The position numbers and the translations under genes were made by a program. 64,000 nt of DNA from Halorhabdus utahensis DSM 12940. GTDB taxonomy: Archaea > Halobacteriota > Halobacteria > Halobacteriales > Haloarculaceae. The DNA lies in assembly GCF_000023945.1 (NCBI RefSeq), contig NC_013158.1, positions 2,356,001 through 2,420,000 of the forward strand. Direction: 5' to 3'. Positions 1 through 7,911 of this stretch are shown here, piece after piece. The stretch's first letter is position 1; the number at the start of each line of letters is the position of its first letter. The notes beneath the pieces were generated by a model. The model did not search any database, had not been told where the DNA came from, and was given only the letters and a program-made list of their open reading frames with translations.

Positions 1-902
1 GCCGCTTCGATCACCTCACGCGTTCGCTCGCGGACGGTTTCCGGACCGGCGAAGAGGACGGACGGATCGAGGTTTCCCTGAACAGGACGATCTCCCAACT
101 GTTCGCGGGCCGTGTCCATCTCGACCGTCCAGTCGAGACTGACCACATCCGCGCCCGTCGCCGCCAGCTGGTCGAGGCGGCCACCCATGTTCCGGACGAA
201 GAGAATCGTCGGGACATCGATGTCTGTCAGTATCTCGCGGTGGAGCGGTTGGATGAACTCGCGATAGGCAGCCGGTGGCAACACGCCCGCATAGGTGTCG
301 AACAGCTGGACGACGTCCGCACCGTGGTCGACCTGATACGACAGGAACTCCCGGACGGCATCGGCAACGATCGAGAGGAGGTCCGCGAAAGCCTCGGGGT
401 GTCGGGCCTTGAACTGCCGGAGCGGATAGTGATTCCGGGTCGGCCGGCCGGCGACAGCGTAGGAGGCCAGGGTGAAGGGGCCGCCGGCAAAGCCGATGAT
501 TCCGGTTTCCTCGCCAACCTGGGTGTCGAGTCGATCGAGCAATTCGCCGACGTAATCGAGGGACTCCTGGATCGGGGCGTACGCCTGGGGGACGTCTCCC
601 GGGTCAGCGATCGGGGATTCGACGACGGGGCCGGTTCCGGATTCGATGTGATAGTCGAATCCGAGTGGTTCGAGGATCGTGAGGATGTCCGAGAACATCA
701 CGACGCCGTCCGGGCGGTAGCGGTCCCAGGGCTGGAGTGTGATCTCGGCGGCGATCTCCGGCGTGGTGACGGCCTCGAGGAAGTCGTACTCCTCGCGAAG
801 CTCGCGATACTCCGGGAGGTGCCGGCCGGCCTGGCGCATCAACCACACCGGCGGTCGCTCGGTGCGCTCGCCGCGGGCGGCCCGCACGAGTAACTCGCTC
901 AT
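1..902 (-). CDS. hemE: Uroporphyrinogen decarboxylase (3' end outside window)
   Basis: Enzyme of the tetrapyrrole pathway that removes four acetate carboxyls from uroporphyrinogen III to give coproporphyrinogen III. Reading the minus strand from an ATG at 902 gives 300 residues with no stop before the window edge. Near the N terminus (residues 21-32) is the family signature LMRQAGRHLPEY, whose arginines bind substrate carboxylates; further on are MFSDILTILEPLG and a GFAGGPFTLASY segment, also typical. The family is usually about 340-350 residues, so only the last 40 or so should be missing. It is transcribed away from the kinase gene that starts at 1085, with about 180 bp between them. Family assignment is firm; the end of the gene was not seen. 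Confidence 0.95.
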   Translation of the reverse strand, partial: MSELLVRAARGERTERPPVWLMRQAGRHLPEYRELREEYDFLEAVTTPEIAAEITLQPWDRYRPDGVVMFSDILTILEPLGFDYHIESGTGPVVESPIADPGDVPQAYAPIQESLDYVGELLDRLDTQVGEETGIIGFAGGPFTLASYAVAGRPTRNHYPLRQFKARHPEAFADLLSIVADAVREFLSYQVDHGADVVQLFDTYAGVLPPAAYREFIQPLHREILTDIDVPTILFVRNMGGRLDQLAATGADVVSLDWTVEMDTAREQLGDRPVQGNLDPSVLFAGPETVRERTREVIEA

Positions 903-1044
903 CGACTTCCCTTTGATCGTGTATGTGGTTAAGCGATTCCTTCGTCTGTCGTGGCTCCCCTCCGTTACCTACAGACCCAGAAGTAATTTCGATTTGTGCA
1001 ATAGAACCCCACAAAACCGGCAGCGCGTCCGAAAGAGCCCGGGG

Positions 1045-1053
1045 TATTATTTA
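1045..1053 (+). promoter_or_regulatory. TATA-like box of the kinase gene
   Basis: TATTATTTA in an otherwise GC-rich spacer, centred about 36 bp before the ATG at 1085, the expected place for an archaeal promoter giving a very short leader. Confidence 0.5.
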
Positions 1054-1084
1054 CCTGCATCGCGTACTATCGGGTCAAGACTGG

Positions 1085-3100
1085 ATGAGTTGTCTCCTTA
1101 CAGATCCAACGACGGTGCTTGCCGTCGGCGGATCCCCTGCGAATCTCGAGGCTGTTCGATCAGCGCTTGCTGATTCTGCTGCCGAGGACGTCATCGAGGT
1201 CGACGATATCAACGTCGGGTCGACCCTCGAAGCTCGTGACGATATCGGGTGTGTACTGGTTTTCGATGCCGATGCAACGTTCGTCGACGTATACGAGCAT
1301 GTCAGAGCCGTCGACGAGAACGTGCCGGTCGTGGTGCAGACGGAACCCGATGAATCGACCGCCGTGGCGGTCAGCCAACGTTCGGCTTGTCGGTTGGTGC
1401 CGAGCGATGCCGGTGACGCTGTCCTTCGGAAGACTGTCGAGGACGCACTGTCGACCTACGAGCGGCGGCGAAACGAAGCGGCAGATAGCAGTATTCTCGA
1501 AACGTTGCTCGCTGAAGGGAAGATGTCGATGTTTGCCAAGGACGACCGCGGTCGGTACGTCCGCTTTGCTGACGTGCCCTACACGGCCAACCCCGCGGAA
1601 GTCAGGGGCAAGACTGATCCGGAGATATTCAACCAGCAGGAGATCTCCGAGGAGGCACTCGCTAACGATCTCCGTGTCGTCGAGACGGGCGAACCGATCC
1701 GTGACAATATCGAGCGCTTCAGCGGCGCGGGCGGAGACCACTGGTCGGAGGCGACGAAGATTCCCTGGCGTCGGAATGGGGAGGTCATCGGTGTGGTCGG
1801 GTATGCCAAAGACGTCTCCAAACGGATGCAGTACAAAAAGCGATTCGAGGAGGAGCGCCGTCGCTTCGACAAGTTCGCGAGTTACGTTTCACACGACCTT
1901 CGGACGCCGTTGCAGGTGATCGTCGGTGCCCTCGAGCGCGCTCGTGACGGGGACACTGACGCCCTCGATCGGATCGAGCGCGCGACTGACCGCGTCGGCG
2001 AGATCATCGAGGATCTGAGTTCCCTCTCGAAGGGAGATCAGGACGCCACTTCATTTTCCGAGGAGGTTCTCGACGCGCTCGATATCGGCGTCTCGACGAC
2101 TGAACTCCCGTCGCTGGTCGAGAACGTCTGGCAACTCGACAGCACAGAGTCGGCGACGCTCGAAATCGATATGCCCGAGGAGACCGAGATCGTCGCCGAA
2201 ACGGAGACGGTTCGCCCACTGATCGAGAACCTGCTGAAAAACGCCGTCGATCACGCCGGCCCTGACGTGACTGTCCGTGTCGGGACGATGGACCGTGGCT
2301 TTTTCGTGGCCGACGACGGTCCCGGAATCCCGCCGGAGGAGCGCGATCAGATCTTCGATGAAGGGTATACAACTGCTGAAGAGGGTAGTGGAACCGGCCT
2401 CACGATCGTCAGTGAAACCGTCTCACAGCAAGGGTGGGAAATGGACGTGACTGAAAGTGAAGCCGGCGGTGCTCGCTTCGAGATCACCGAGTGTCCCGTC
2501 GTCGAACCGTCGACCACTACGCCGGGCGATCCGATCTCCCTCTCGACAAACGAGGACATCGGTACCGTCTCCGTTCCCGGGGAAGCCAGCTACGACCCGG
2601 ATACCGACGTCTGGACGGTTGTCGGCGACGGCCGGGACATCTGGCAGGATATCGATGAGTTCCACTTCGTCTACGCGACGACGTCAGAGCCCGTTCGTAT
2701 CCAGGGACGTCTGAGCGAACTCGAGGGCGTCCACGAGTACAGTAAGGCCGGGCTGATGGTCCGGGACGGACTTGGCGACGACGACGCCCTTGCACTGATC
2801 GGTGCGACCCGGGACTACGGCAGTGAAGTGCTCTGGCGAACCCGGACTGGTGGCAATGCGGAGAGTACGCAGTACGAAGAGCCCTACGACGCGTTCCAGT
2901 GGTACCAACTCGTCGTCGACGAGCGTGGCGTGACGCTGTCGTTTTCGACGGACGGCGAGGAGTGGCAACCGCTCGAACAGTTACCGATCGAACTTCAGCC
3001 GCCATACCACGTTGGGCTTGCCGTCTGTAGCCACACAGACGATCTGACTGCCGAAGCCCGGTTCGAGAACGTGACCGTCAACGAACTCGAGAGCGAATAA
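1085..3100 (+). CDS. PAS histidine kinase with C-terminal concanavalin-like domain
   Basis: Soluble sensor kinase of 671 residues; I chose the ATG at 1085 because a TATA-like box lies about 36 bp upstream, although the frame is open from 923. Order of parts: a receiver-like fold without a clear acidic pocket (about 10-125), a PAS domain (about 135-250), the phospho-acceptor helix with SHDLRTP (His270), an HATPase domain with N-box ENLLKNAVDH (about 381-390), DGPGI (411) and GSGTGL (435). After the kinase core comes a further 185-residue domain (about 483-668) rich in predicted beta strands, with YSKAGLMVR and FQWYQLVVDERG, resembling the DUF1349/concanavalin-A-like beta-sandwich. No membrane helix or signal peptide is visible, so that domain is probably cytoplasmic. 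The ligand and the partner regulator are unknown. Confidence 0.85.
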   Translation: MSCLLTDPTTVLAVGGSPANLEAVRSALADSAAEDVIEVDDINVGSTLEARDDIGCVLVFDADATFVDVYEHVRAVDENVPVVVQTEPDESTAVAVSQRSACRLVPSDAGDAVLRKTVEDALSTYERRRNEAADSSILETLLAEGKMSMFAKDDRGRYVRFADVPYTANPAEVRGKTDPEIFNQQEISEEALANDLRVVETGEPIRDNIERFSGAGGDHWSEATKIPWRRNGEVIGVVGYAKDVSKRMQYKKRFEEERRRFDKFASYVSHDLRTPLQVIVGALERARDGDTDALDRIERATDRVGEIIEDLSSLSKGDQDATSFSEEVLDALDIGVSTTELPSLVENVWQLDSTESATLEIDMPEETEIVAETETVRPLIENLLKNAVDHAGPDVTVRVGTMDRGFFVADDGPGIPPEERDQIFDEGYTTAEEGSGTGLTIVSETVSQQGWEMDVTESEAGGARFEITECPVVEPSTTTPGDPISLSTNEDIGTVSVPGEASYDPDTDVWTVVGDGRDIWQDIDEFHFVYATTSEPVRIQGRLSELEGVHEYSKAGLMVRDGLGDDDALALIGATRDYGSEVLWRTRTGGNAESTQYEEPYDAFQWYQLVVDERGVTLSFSTDGEEWQPLEQLPIELQPPYHVGLAVCSHTDDLTAEARFENVTVNELESE

Positions 3101-3173
3101 TTGGCGAGTGAGGAACCGTCGACTCGACGCCGAGAACGTCACTTAGTTAACCACCCGTTGCCAACCCGGCCAC

Positions 3174-3827
3174 ATGCGCAATCCGAAGATTTTGCTTCTG
3201 GGTCCACCAGGCGCAGGCAAGGGCACGCAGAGTTCGAATCTCGTCTCCGAGTTCGGCATCGAACACGTCACGACAGGCGACGCACTCCGATCGAACAAGG
3301 GGATGGATATCTCCGATCTCGGCCTGGAGTACGACACGCCCGGCGAGTACATGGACCGGGGCGAGCTCGTCCCCGACGAGGTCGTCACCGCTATCGTCGA
3401 GGAAGCGTTGACCAGCGCCGACGGGTTCGTGCTGGACGGGTATCCCCGCAACCTCGAGCAGGCCGAGGAACTCGAAACGATGACCGATCTGGACGTGATC
3501 GCCTCACTGTCGGTTGGCGAGGAGGAACTCGTCGATCGATTGACCGGCCGGCGGGTCTGTTCGGACTGTGGCGAGAACTACCACGTCGAGTTCGACCAGC
3601 CAGATGCAGACGGAGTCTGTGACGAGTGTGGTGGCGAATTGATCCAGCGTGAGGACGACCAGGAGGAGGCAGTCCGGAACCGCCTGGACGTCTTCGCCGA
3701 GAACACCGAACCCGTCATCGAGTACTACAGCGACCGCGAGGCGTTCGTCGAGATCGACGGCGAACAGTCCCTCGATGCTGTCTGGGCCGATCTCAAAGAC
3801 GCCGTCGAAGACGAACTACAAAGTTGA
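3174..3827 (+). CDS. adk: Adenylate kinase
   Basis: Phosphotransferase that interconverts ATP + AMP and 2 ADP. The 217-residue product has the P-loop GPPGAGKGT (residues 10-18), the AMP-site segment TTGDALR, the motif [11 protein letters not shown] (88-98) and a long lid domain holding two zinc-binding CxxC pairs (Cys129/132 and Cys149/152). This is the bacterial-type long adenylate kinase that haloarchaea carry. It opens the block adk - EMC3-like - cmk - cbf5, which in haloarchaea usually follows the ribosomal-protein/secY genes. A TTAGTTAAC stretch about 28 bp before the ATG may be its promoter. Confidence 0.97.
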   Translation: MRNPKILLLGPPGAGKGTQSSNLVSEFGIEHVTTGDALRSNKGMDISDLGLEYDTPGEYMDRGELVPDEVVTAIVEEALTSADGFVLDGYPRNLEQAEELETMTDLDVIASLSVGEEELVDRLTGRRVCSDCGENYHVEFDQPDADGVCDECGGELIQREDDQEEAVRNRLDVFAENTEPVIEYYSDREAFVEIDGEQSLDAVWADLKDAVEDELQS

Positions 3828-3855
3828 TTTATCCCCAGTCACAAGAGGCTCTATA

Positions 3856-4731
3856 ATGCCACGGACAGGCGAGAAGATAGATCGGCTCGTGGCCGAGGAC
3901 GCCAGCATGGAGACGGCGATCCAGACGGTGCTCCAAACGGCCGAAGAGCAGGGAACCGTCGCGTGGGGTGACGTCAGCGACGAGTTGAGTAGTGGCCAGT
4001 GGGGTCGCCTCATCGAGACCGGACTGCTCGTCGACGCCGACGGCGACGGGTTCGTCATCGACGATCCCGACGGCGTTCACGACGCGCTCGAGGAGGCTGA
4101 TCCCGACGCCGAAGATGACGACGACGGCTGGTCGACCTGGGACAAACTCGCCGGTGTCGGTGTCATCGCGCTGTTTCTGGGCTACTCGATGACGTCAGTT
4201 CGGAACGTCGTCGGCGAGACGCTTGATCTCATCCTCGGCCCGCTGGAAGCATTGTTGCCGTTTTATGTCGTCATCCTTGTGCTGGCGACGCTCACCGGAC
4301 TGTGGTCGACGCTCTTGCAGGACAATCTCATGGACATGAGCGGGATGAGCCAGCACCAGGAGAAGATGGAAGAGCTCAAAGAGCGGCGGAAGGCTGCCAA
4401 AGAGCGTGACGATCAGGAGGAACTCGATCGCATCCAGCAAGAACAGATGGAGATGATGGGCGACCAGCTTGGGGCGTTCACCAAGCAGTTCCGCCCGATG
4501 GTCTGGATCATGCTGCTGACGATCCCGGTCTTCCTGTGGATGTACTGGCGGGTCCCGAACCTGGCGAGCGGCGAGTTCGTCATCATCATGCCGTTCTTCG
4601 GCGAGATCTCGCGGTGGGGTGCCGGAACGCTCGGCCCGTGGCCGGCCTGGTTGTTCTGGTATTTCATCTGCTCGCTCAGCTTCACCCAGATCATCCGCAA
4701 GGCGCTGAACGTCCAGACGACGCCGACGTGA
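3856..4731 (+). CDS. DUF106/EMC3-TMCO1 family membrane protein (Oxa1-like)
   Basis: Predicted integral membrane protein of 291 residues in the DUF106 family, the archaeal relatives of eukaryotic EMC3/TMCO1 and of the YidC/Oxa1 insertases, which help place membrane proteins in the bilayer. An N-terminal winged-helix-like domain (about 15-75) and an acidic linker precede a helix at 98-115, a second at 130-155, a charged coiled coil (about 165-205, METH-rich and full of Glu/Lys/Arg) and two more helices at 215-233 and 262-282. This membrane-coiled-coil-membrane order is the family pattern. The ATG at 3856 is preferred because TTTATCC lies 27 bp upstream, and the frame before it overlaps adk. Start 28 bp after adk. 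Confidence 0.88.
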   Translation: MPRTGEKIDRLVAEDASMETAIQTVLQTAEEQGTVAWGDVSDELSSGQWGRLIETGLLVDADGDGFVIDDPDGVHDALEEADPDAEDDDDGWSTWDKLAGVGVIALFLGYSMTSVRNVVGETLDLILGPLEALLPFYVVILVLATLTGLWSTLLQDNLMDMSGMSQHQEKMEELKERRKAAKERDDQEELDRIQQEQMEMMGDQLGAFTKQFRPMVWIMLLTIPVFLWMYWRVPNLASGEFVIIMPFFGEISRWGAGTLGPWPAWLFWYFICSLSFTQIIRKALNVQTTPT

Positions 4732-4816
4732 CTGCCGGGCCGTTTTTCGGTGCCGTCCGCGGACCGCGCCGCCCACGAGACGCAACCTCTTTTAGCGTCA
4801 GCACCTCACGTCAGGT

Positions 4817-5395
4817 ATGTTGATCACCGTCTCCGGACCGGCCGGGAGCGGCAAGAGCACGCTTGCGGCGAGCCTCGCTGACGCACTGGATTACGATCAC
4901 GTCAGCGGCGGCGACATCTTTCGCTCGCTCGCCGACGAACGCGGGATGACGCCCCTGGAGCTCAACAAGCAGGCCGAGGAGGACGACGAGATCGACCGTG
5001 ATCTCGACCGACGACTCCGTGACGTCGCCCGCGACCGGGACGACCTCGTCCTCGAATCCCGACTGGCGGGCTGGATGGCCGGCGATCACGCCGATCTCAA
5101 GCTCTGGCTCGACGCCCCGCTTTCCGTCCGGGCCGAACGGATTTCCCAACGGGAGAACAAGCCCGTCGAACAGGCCCGCACCGAGACCAGGGAACGTGCC
5201 GAGAGCGAAGCCCATCGCTATCGGGAGTATTACGACATCGACATCGAGGACCTCTCGATCTACGACCTGGCGATCAACACCGCCCGCTGGAGCCCCCAGG
5301 GCATGTTGAGCGTCGTCCTCCACGCTGTCGAGTCCTACGACCAGAACGGCGACGAGGGCAAAGCCCCCATCCAGGGCGTCGAGTACGACTTCTAA
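4817..5395 (+). CDS. cmk: Cytidylate kinase, archaeal type
   Basis: Phosphorylates CMP/dCMP to the diphosphate for RNA and DNA precursor supply. The 192-residue product begins with the P-loop GPAGSGKST (7-15), followed by [12 protein letters not shown], an Arg-rich lid segment and [17 protein letters not shown]. Length and motif order fit the short archaeal Cmk type rather than the longer bacterial one. CTTTTAG about 25 bp upstream could drive leaderless transcription. The next gene begins one base after its stop codon, so the two are surely co-transcribed. Confidence 0.93.
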   Translation: MLITVSGPAGSGKSTLAASLADALDYDHVSGGDIFRSLADERGMTPLELNKQAEEDDEIDRDLDRRLRDVARDRDDLVLESRLAGWMAGDHADLKLWLDAPLSVRAERISQRENKPVEQARTETRERAESEAHRYREYYDIDIEDLSIYDLAINTARWSPQGMLSVVLHAVESYDQNGDEGKAPIQGVEYDF

Positions 5396-5396
5396 C

Positions 5397-6284
5397 ATGG
5401 CACTCCGTGGGCCCCCCGAGGACCGATCGCCGGCCGAACTCCTCTCATTCGGCGTCTTGAATCTCGACAAACCGCCGGGCCCCTCGGCCCACCAGGTCGC
5501 CGCCTGGGTGCGTGACCTCGCGACCGTCGAACGGGCGGCCCATGCCGGGACGCTTGACCCAAAAGTCACCGGCTGTCTCCCCATGCTGCTGGGCGACGCC
5601 ACCCGGATGGCCCAGGTCTTCGACGACAGCGACAAGGAGTACGTCGCCGTCCTCGAGCTCCACGAACGCCTGGCTGACCCCTCCACCCTGGAGGCCGTCG
5701 CCGACGAGTTCGAGGGCGAGATCTACCAGAAGCCGCCGAAGAAGAGCGCCGTCGTCCGCCGGCTGCGCTCCCGGGAGATCCACCGCCTGGACGTTCTCGA
5801 AGCCGAGGATCGCCGCGCGCTGCTCTCGATCCGGTGTGAGAGTGGGACCTACATCCGCAAGCTCTGTCACGACATGGGGCTGGCGCTCGGTACCGGCGCG
5901 CACATGGGCGACCTCCGCCGAGCGGCGACCGATCCCTTCGACGATGCTGATCTGGTCACGATGCACGACTTCGTCGACGCCCTGGCGTGGTGGCGCGAGG
6001 ACGACGACCCCGACCCGCTACGGGAGGTGGTCCAGCCCGCCGAACGCGCGCTGGTCGACCTCCCGTCGGTCACGATTGCCCCGAGCGCGGCGGAATCCGT
6101 GGCGGAGGGCGCACCCATCTACGCGCCGGGCGTCATCGACGCCGACGACGACCTCGATCCCGCCGCCGAACCGCTCGTCGCCTGCTACATTCCCAACGGC
6201 GCAGCGGTGTGTCTGGGGACCCTCGCGGGGGACCCGGACGCCGACGAGGGGACCGTTGTCGAACTGGAACGCGTGTTGGTCTAG
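5397..6284 (+). CDS. truB: tRNA/rRNA pseudouridine synthase, Cbf5/TruB family
   Basis: Catalytic pseudouridine synthase of 295 residues; in archaea the protein works as Cbf5 within H/ACA ribonucleoproteins and can also modify U55 of tRNA. The catalytic Asp54 sits in AGTLDPKVTG, preceded by the LNLDKPPGPSAHQVAAWV segment, and later come RSREIHRL and the GTYIRKLCHDMG motif. The C-terminal part (from about residue 215, LPSVTIAPSAAESVAEGAPI) matches a PUA RNA-binding domain. It is one base downstream of cmk. Database records use truB or cbf5 for this protein; the presence of the PUA domain and the archaeal host favour Cbf5 function. Confidence 0.93.
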   Translation: MALRGPPEDRSPAELLSFGVLNLDKPPGPSAHQVAAWVRDLATVERAAHAGTLDPKVTGCLPMLLGDATRMAQVFDDSDKEYVAVLELHERLADPSTLEAVADEFEGEIYQKPPKKSAVVRRLRSREIHRLDVLEAEDRRALLSIRCESGTYIRKLCHDMGLALGTGAHMGDLRRAATDPFDDADLVTMHDFVDALAWWREDDDPDPLREVVQPAERALVDLPSVTIAPSAAESVAEGAPIYAPGVIDADDDLDPAAEPLVACYIPNGAAVCLGTLAGDPDADEGTVVELERVLV

Positions 6285-6336
6285 GCCCACGACGAAACGA
6301 AGGCCTTAACTCCGGCTCAGTCATTCTTCGAATCAC

Positions 6337-6407
6337 GGGACCGTAGGGTAGCGGTATCCTCGGCGCATGGGGTGCGTCGGACCCGAGTTCGAATCTCGGC
6401 GGCCCCA
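6337..6407 (+). tRNA. tRNA-Pro (anticodon GGG)
   Basis: A 71-nt cloverleaf can be folded: acceptor strand GGGACCG with CGGCCCC, anticodon stem GGCGC/GCGTC closing the loop ATGGGGT (anticodon GGG, reading proline CCC), T arm CCGAG-TTCGAAT-CTCGG and discriminator A. The CCA end is not encoded. One acceptor pair is A-C (positions 4 and 69) instead of a Watson-Crick pair. A CTTAAC stretch about 30 bp upstream is a plausible box A and a T5 run follows 12 bp downstream. Confidence 0.9.
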
Positions 6408-6967
6408 CTACAACCACCTTTTTACTGCGGAGGGGTGCCTGTCGGCACCCTCCTTGCAAAAAGCTGGACCAAAAACATCTGCTCGCGAGCCTTCGGCTCG
6501 CTCGCAGTGAAACGCGCTCGCTTCGCTCGCGCGTATGCTCGACGTTGCCCGAAGAAACGTCGTATCGGTGTCTGATCGACTACCTCGGTGCGTATGCCGT
6601 CTAGGACATACCGAGTGGGTCGATCGGTTCACAACCGCGCAACCTCGAAGCTATCGAGGACGCTGCTCAGGATGGTGACGAGTTGCCCGTGATCGATCGA
6701 GAAGATGACCCGCAGATCATCGATGTGTGGTCCCGAGAGCGAGCGGGCCGACGGCGCGCAACGCCGGAGGCAGTACCTGAAAGCCGTGCGCAGTGATATC
6801 CCAGGCAGCCGACGAGCGACGGAAACAGCACGAAAGCCCGGCCGCCCGCGCAGGCTCATGGACAAGGGAGGAACGAAGGGAGACACTGATCCAGTCGGCG
6901 CACAGCCCACTACCGACGACCAGCACTCACCCTCGAGCCCCCTCCAAACACCGATCCACTCCCTCGC
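6408..6967. other. Non-coding spacer after tRNA-Pro, with hairpins
   Basis: I find no convincing gene in these 560 bases. They hold a T5 run (6419-6423) and three stem-loops: 6429-6453 (GGGTGCC/GGCACCC core), 6485-6501 (GCGAGCC, loop TTC, GGCTCGC) and 6540-6562 (CGACGTT/AACGTCG). A minus-strand frame at 6629-6910 ends in a stretch faintly like a RelE-type toxin, but it has no clear start and no partner, so I do not call it a gene. Confidence 0.5.
6429..6453 (+). terminator. Hairpin after tRNA-Pro, possible terminator
   Basis: A ten-pair stem with one bulged G around the loop TGTC, starting six bases after the T5 run at 6419-6423. The T run alone is the usual archaeal termination signal; the hairpin may protect or process the transcript end. 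Confidence 0.4.
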
Positions 6968-7120
6968 TCAATCGCCAGTCAGCATCTCCAGGGCGGTGTG
7001 GATGTGGTACTCCACGGTTTCGTCCTCGGTCGCGTTGAGTGCGTTCCGGAGGTGATCCTCGACGGTGACGGCCGATTGCTTGCCCGCTGGCGTGATCGAC
7101 TTTCCACGCTCGCTATCCAT
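6968..7120 (-). CDS. Small conserved haloarchaeal protein, 50 aa
   Basis: A 50-residue acidic protein beginning at the ATG at 7120 (MDSERGKSITPAGKQSAVTV) and ending ALEMLTGD. The sequence looks like one amphipathic alpha-helical hairpin (VEDHLRNALNATEDETVEYHI) with an N-terminal basic patch. I recall similar short proteins from other haloarchaea, but no function is known to me. The frame is open further upstream to 7288, but that part is Arg/Trp-rich and unlike haloarchaeal protein, so the short start is preferred. It is divergent from the zinc-ribbon gene at 7309. Confidence 0.65.
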   Translation of the reverse strand: MDSERGKSITPAGKQSAVTVEDHLRNALNATEDETVEYHIHTALEMLTGD

Positions 7121-7308
7121 ACGCGTGGGTAGGGGACGAACCCAATATAGCGTTTCCCTCGAAGTGCTTCGCCGTTTATGAAGGGGTGGCTGCATCGTGG
7201 GCGATCTCCTCACCACACCACGACCATCGACCCAGGCGTCGTCCTCGTGACATATCCAGCAACATTTTCCGAAATCGATTTCCACCACGAGAGAGACGGG
7301 TCGAAACG

Positions 7309-7455
7309 ATGGGAGCTGACGACGATGCCGAGGAGTCGGCGTACACGTTCCAGTGTGCGAAATGCGGATGGGAAACGACTGGCGATCGCCGCCCGGTCGC
7401 CTGTGAGGTCTGTGGCGGTCGCATGCTGGCGAACCCCTCCGAACGAACGCGGTAG
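7309..7455 (+). CDS. Zinc-ribbon (rubrerythrin-like domain) small protein, 48 aa
   Basis: A 48-residue protein: an acidic N terminus (MGADDDAEESAYTF) followed by a single treble-clef/rubredoxin-like knuckle, CAKCGW...CEVCGG, whose four cysteines should bind one zinc or iron. It resembles the short 'rubrerythrin-like domain' proteins of haloarchaea. The ATG at 7309 was chosen because upstream codons give an Arg/Pro/His-rich, non-haloarchaeal sequence. No role can be stated beyond metal binding and possibly protein or nucleic-acid contact. Confidence 0.72.
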   Translation: MGADDDAEESAYTFQCAKCGWETTGDRRPVACEVCGGRMLANPSERTR

Positions 7456-7580
7456 CGATTCCCAGTCAACGTCCGCCATGGGACGAACGGTGGCCGATTC
7501 CTTCGGCCAGCCCACTATTGAAGCGAACCCGTTCAGCACAACGGCTATTTTGTTCGAGACCGCTCGATGATGTATCACCA

Positions 7581-7853
7581 ATGGGTGTCTTCGACTGGCT
7601 CGGGCGGGTAACCGGCGGGATCGTCACGCGGTCCCCACAGCAGCGGATGTCACGGGCACTCGTCAAAACCCTCCTGTATCGGACGCTGATGGTGATGATC
7701 ACCAGTAGCGTTGCATTTCTGTTCACGGGCAATACGAGCGACGCACTCAGTATCGGCCTCGTCGCGAACGTCATCAAGACCGGGACCTACTACGGGTACG
7801 AACGGCTCTGGGATCGGGTCACGTGGGGCCTGACCCCGGACGAGGCGTCATAG
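7581..7853 (+). CDS. DUF2061 family membrane protein
   Basis: A 90-residue predicted membrane protein with two helices (about 28-48 and 52-72) and the DUF2061 signature: RALVKTLLYRTLMVMITSSV, then ALSIGLVANVIKTGTYYGYE and an aromatic tail RLWDRVTWG. The ATG at 7581 starts MGVFDWLGRVTGG. Function of DUF2061 is not established. It lies 58 bp before the membrane kinase gene on the same strand and may be read together with it. Confidence 0.82.
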   Translation: MGVFDWLGRVTGGIVTRSPQQRMSRALVKTLLYRTLMVMITSSVAFLFTGNTSDALSIGLVANVIKTGTYYGYERLWDRVTWGLTPDEAS

Positions 7854-7911
7854 TCGGTTGACACGATCGTGAGTGGTCTTTTTGTTGGCTGCGCCGAAAC
7901 ATCTGGAGGTA

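Noticed and set aside
6629-6910. RelE-like toxin gene
   Set aside because: Only the last 35 codons look faintly toxin-like, with no clear start, promoter or antitoxin.
6337-6970. Integrated element at tRNA-Pro
   Set aside because: No second copy of the tRNA 3' end and no integrase were found in the window.
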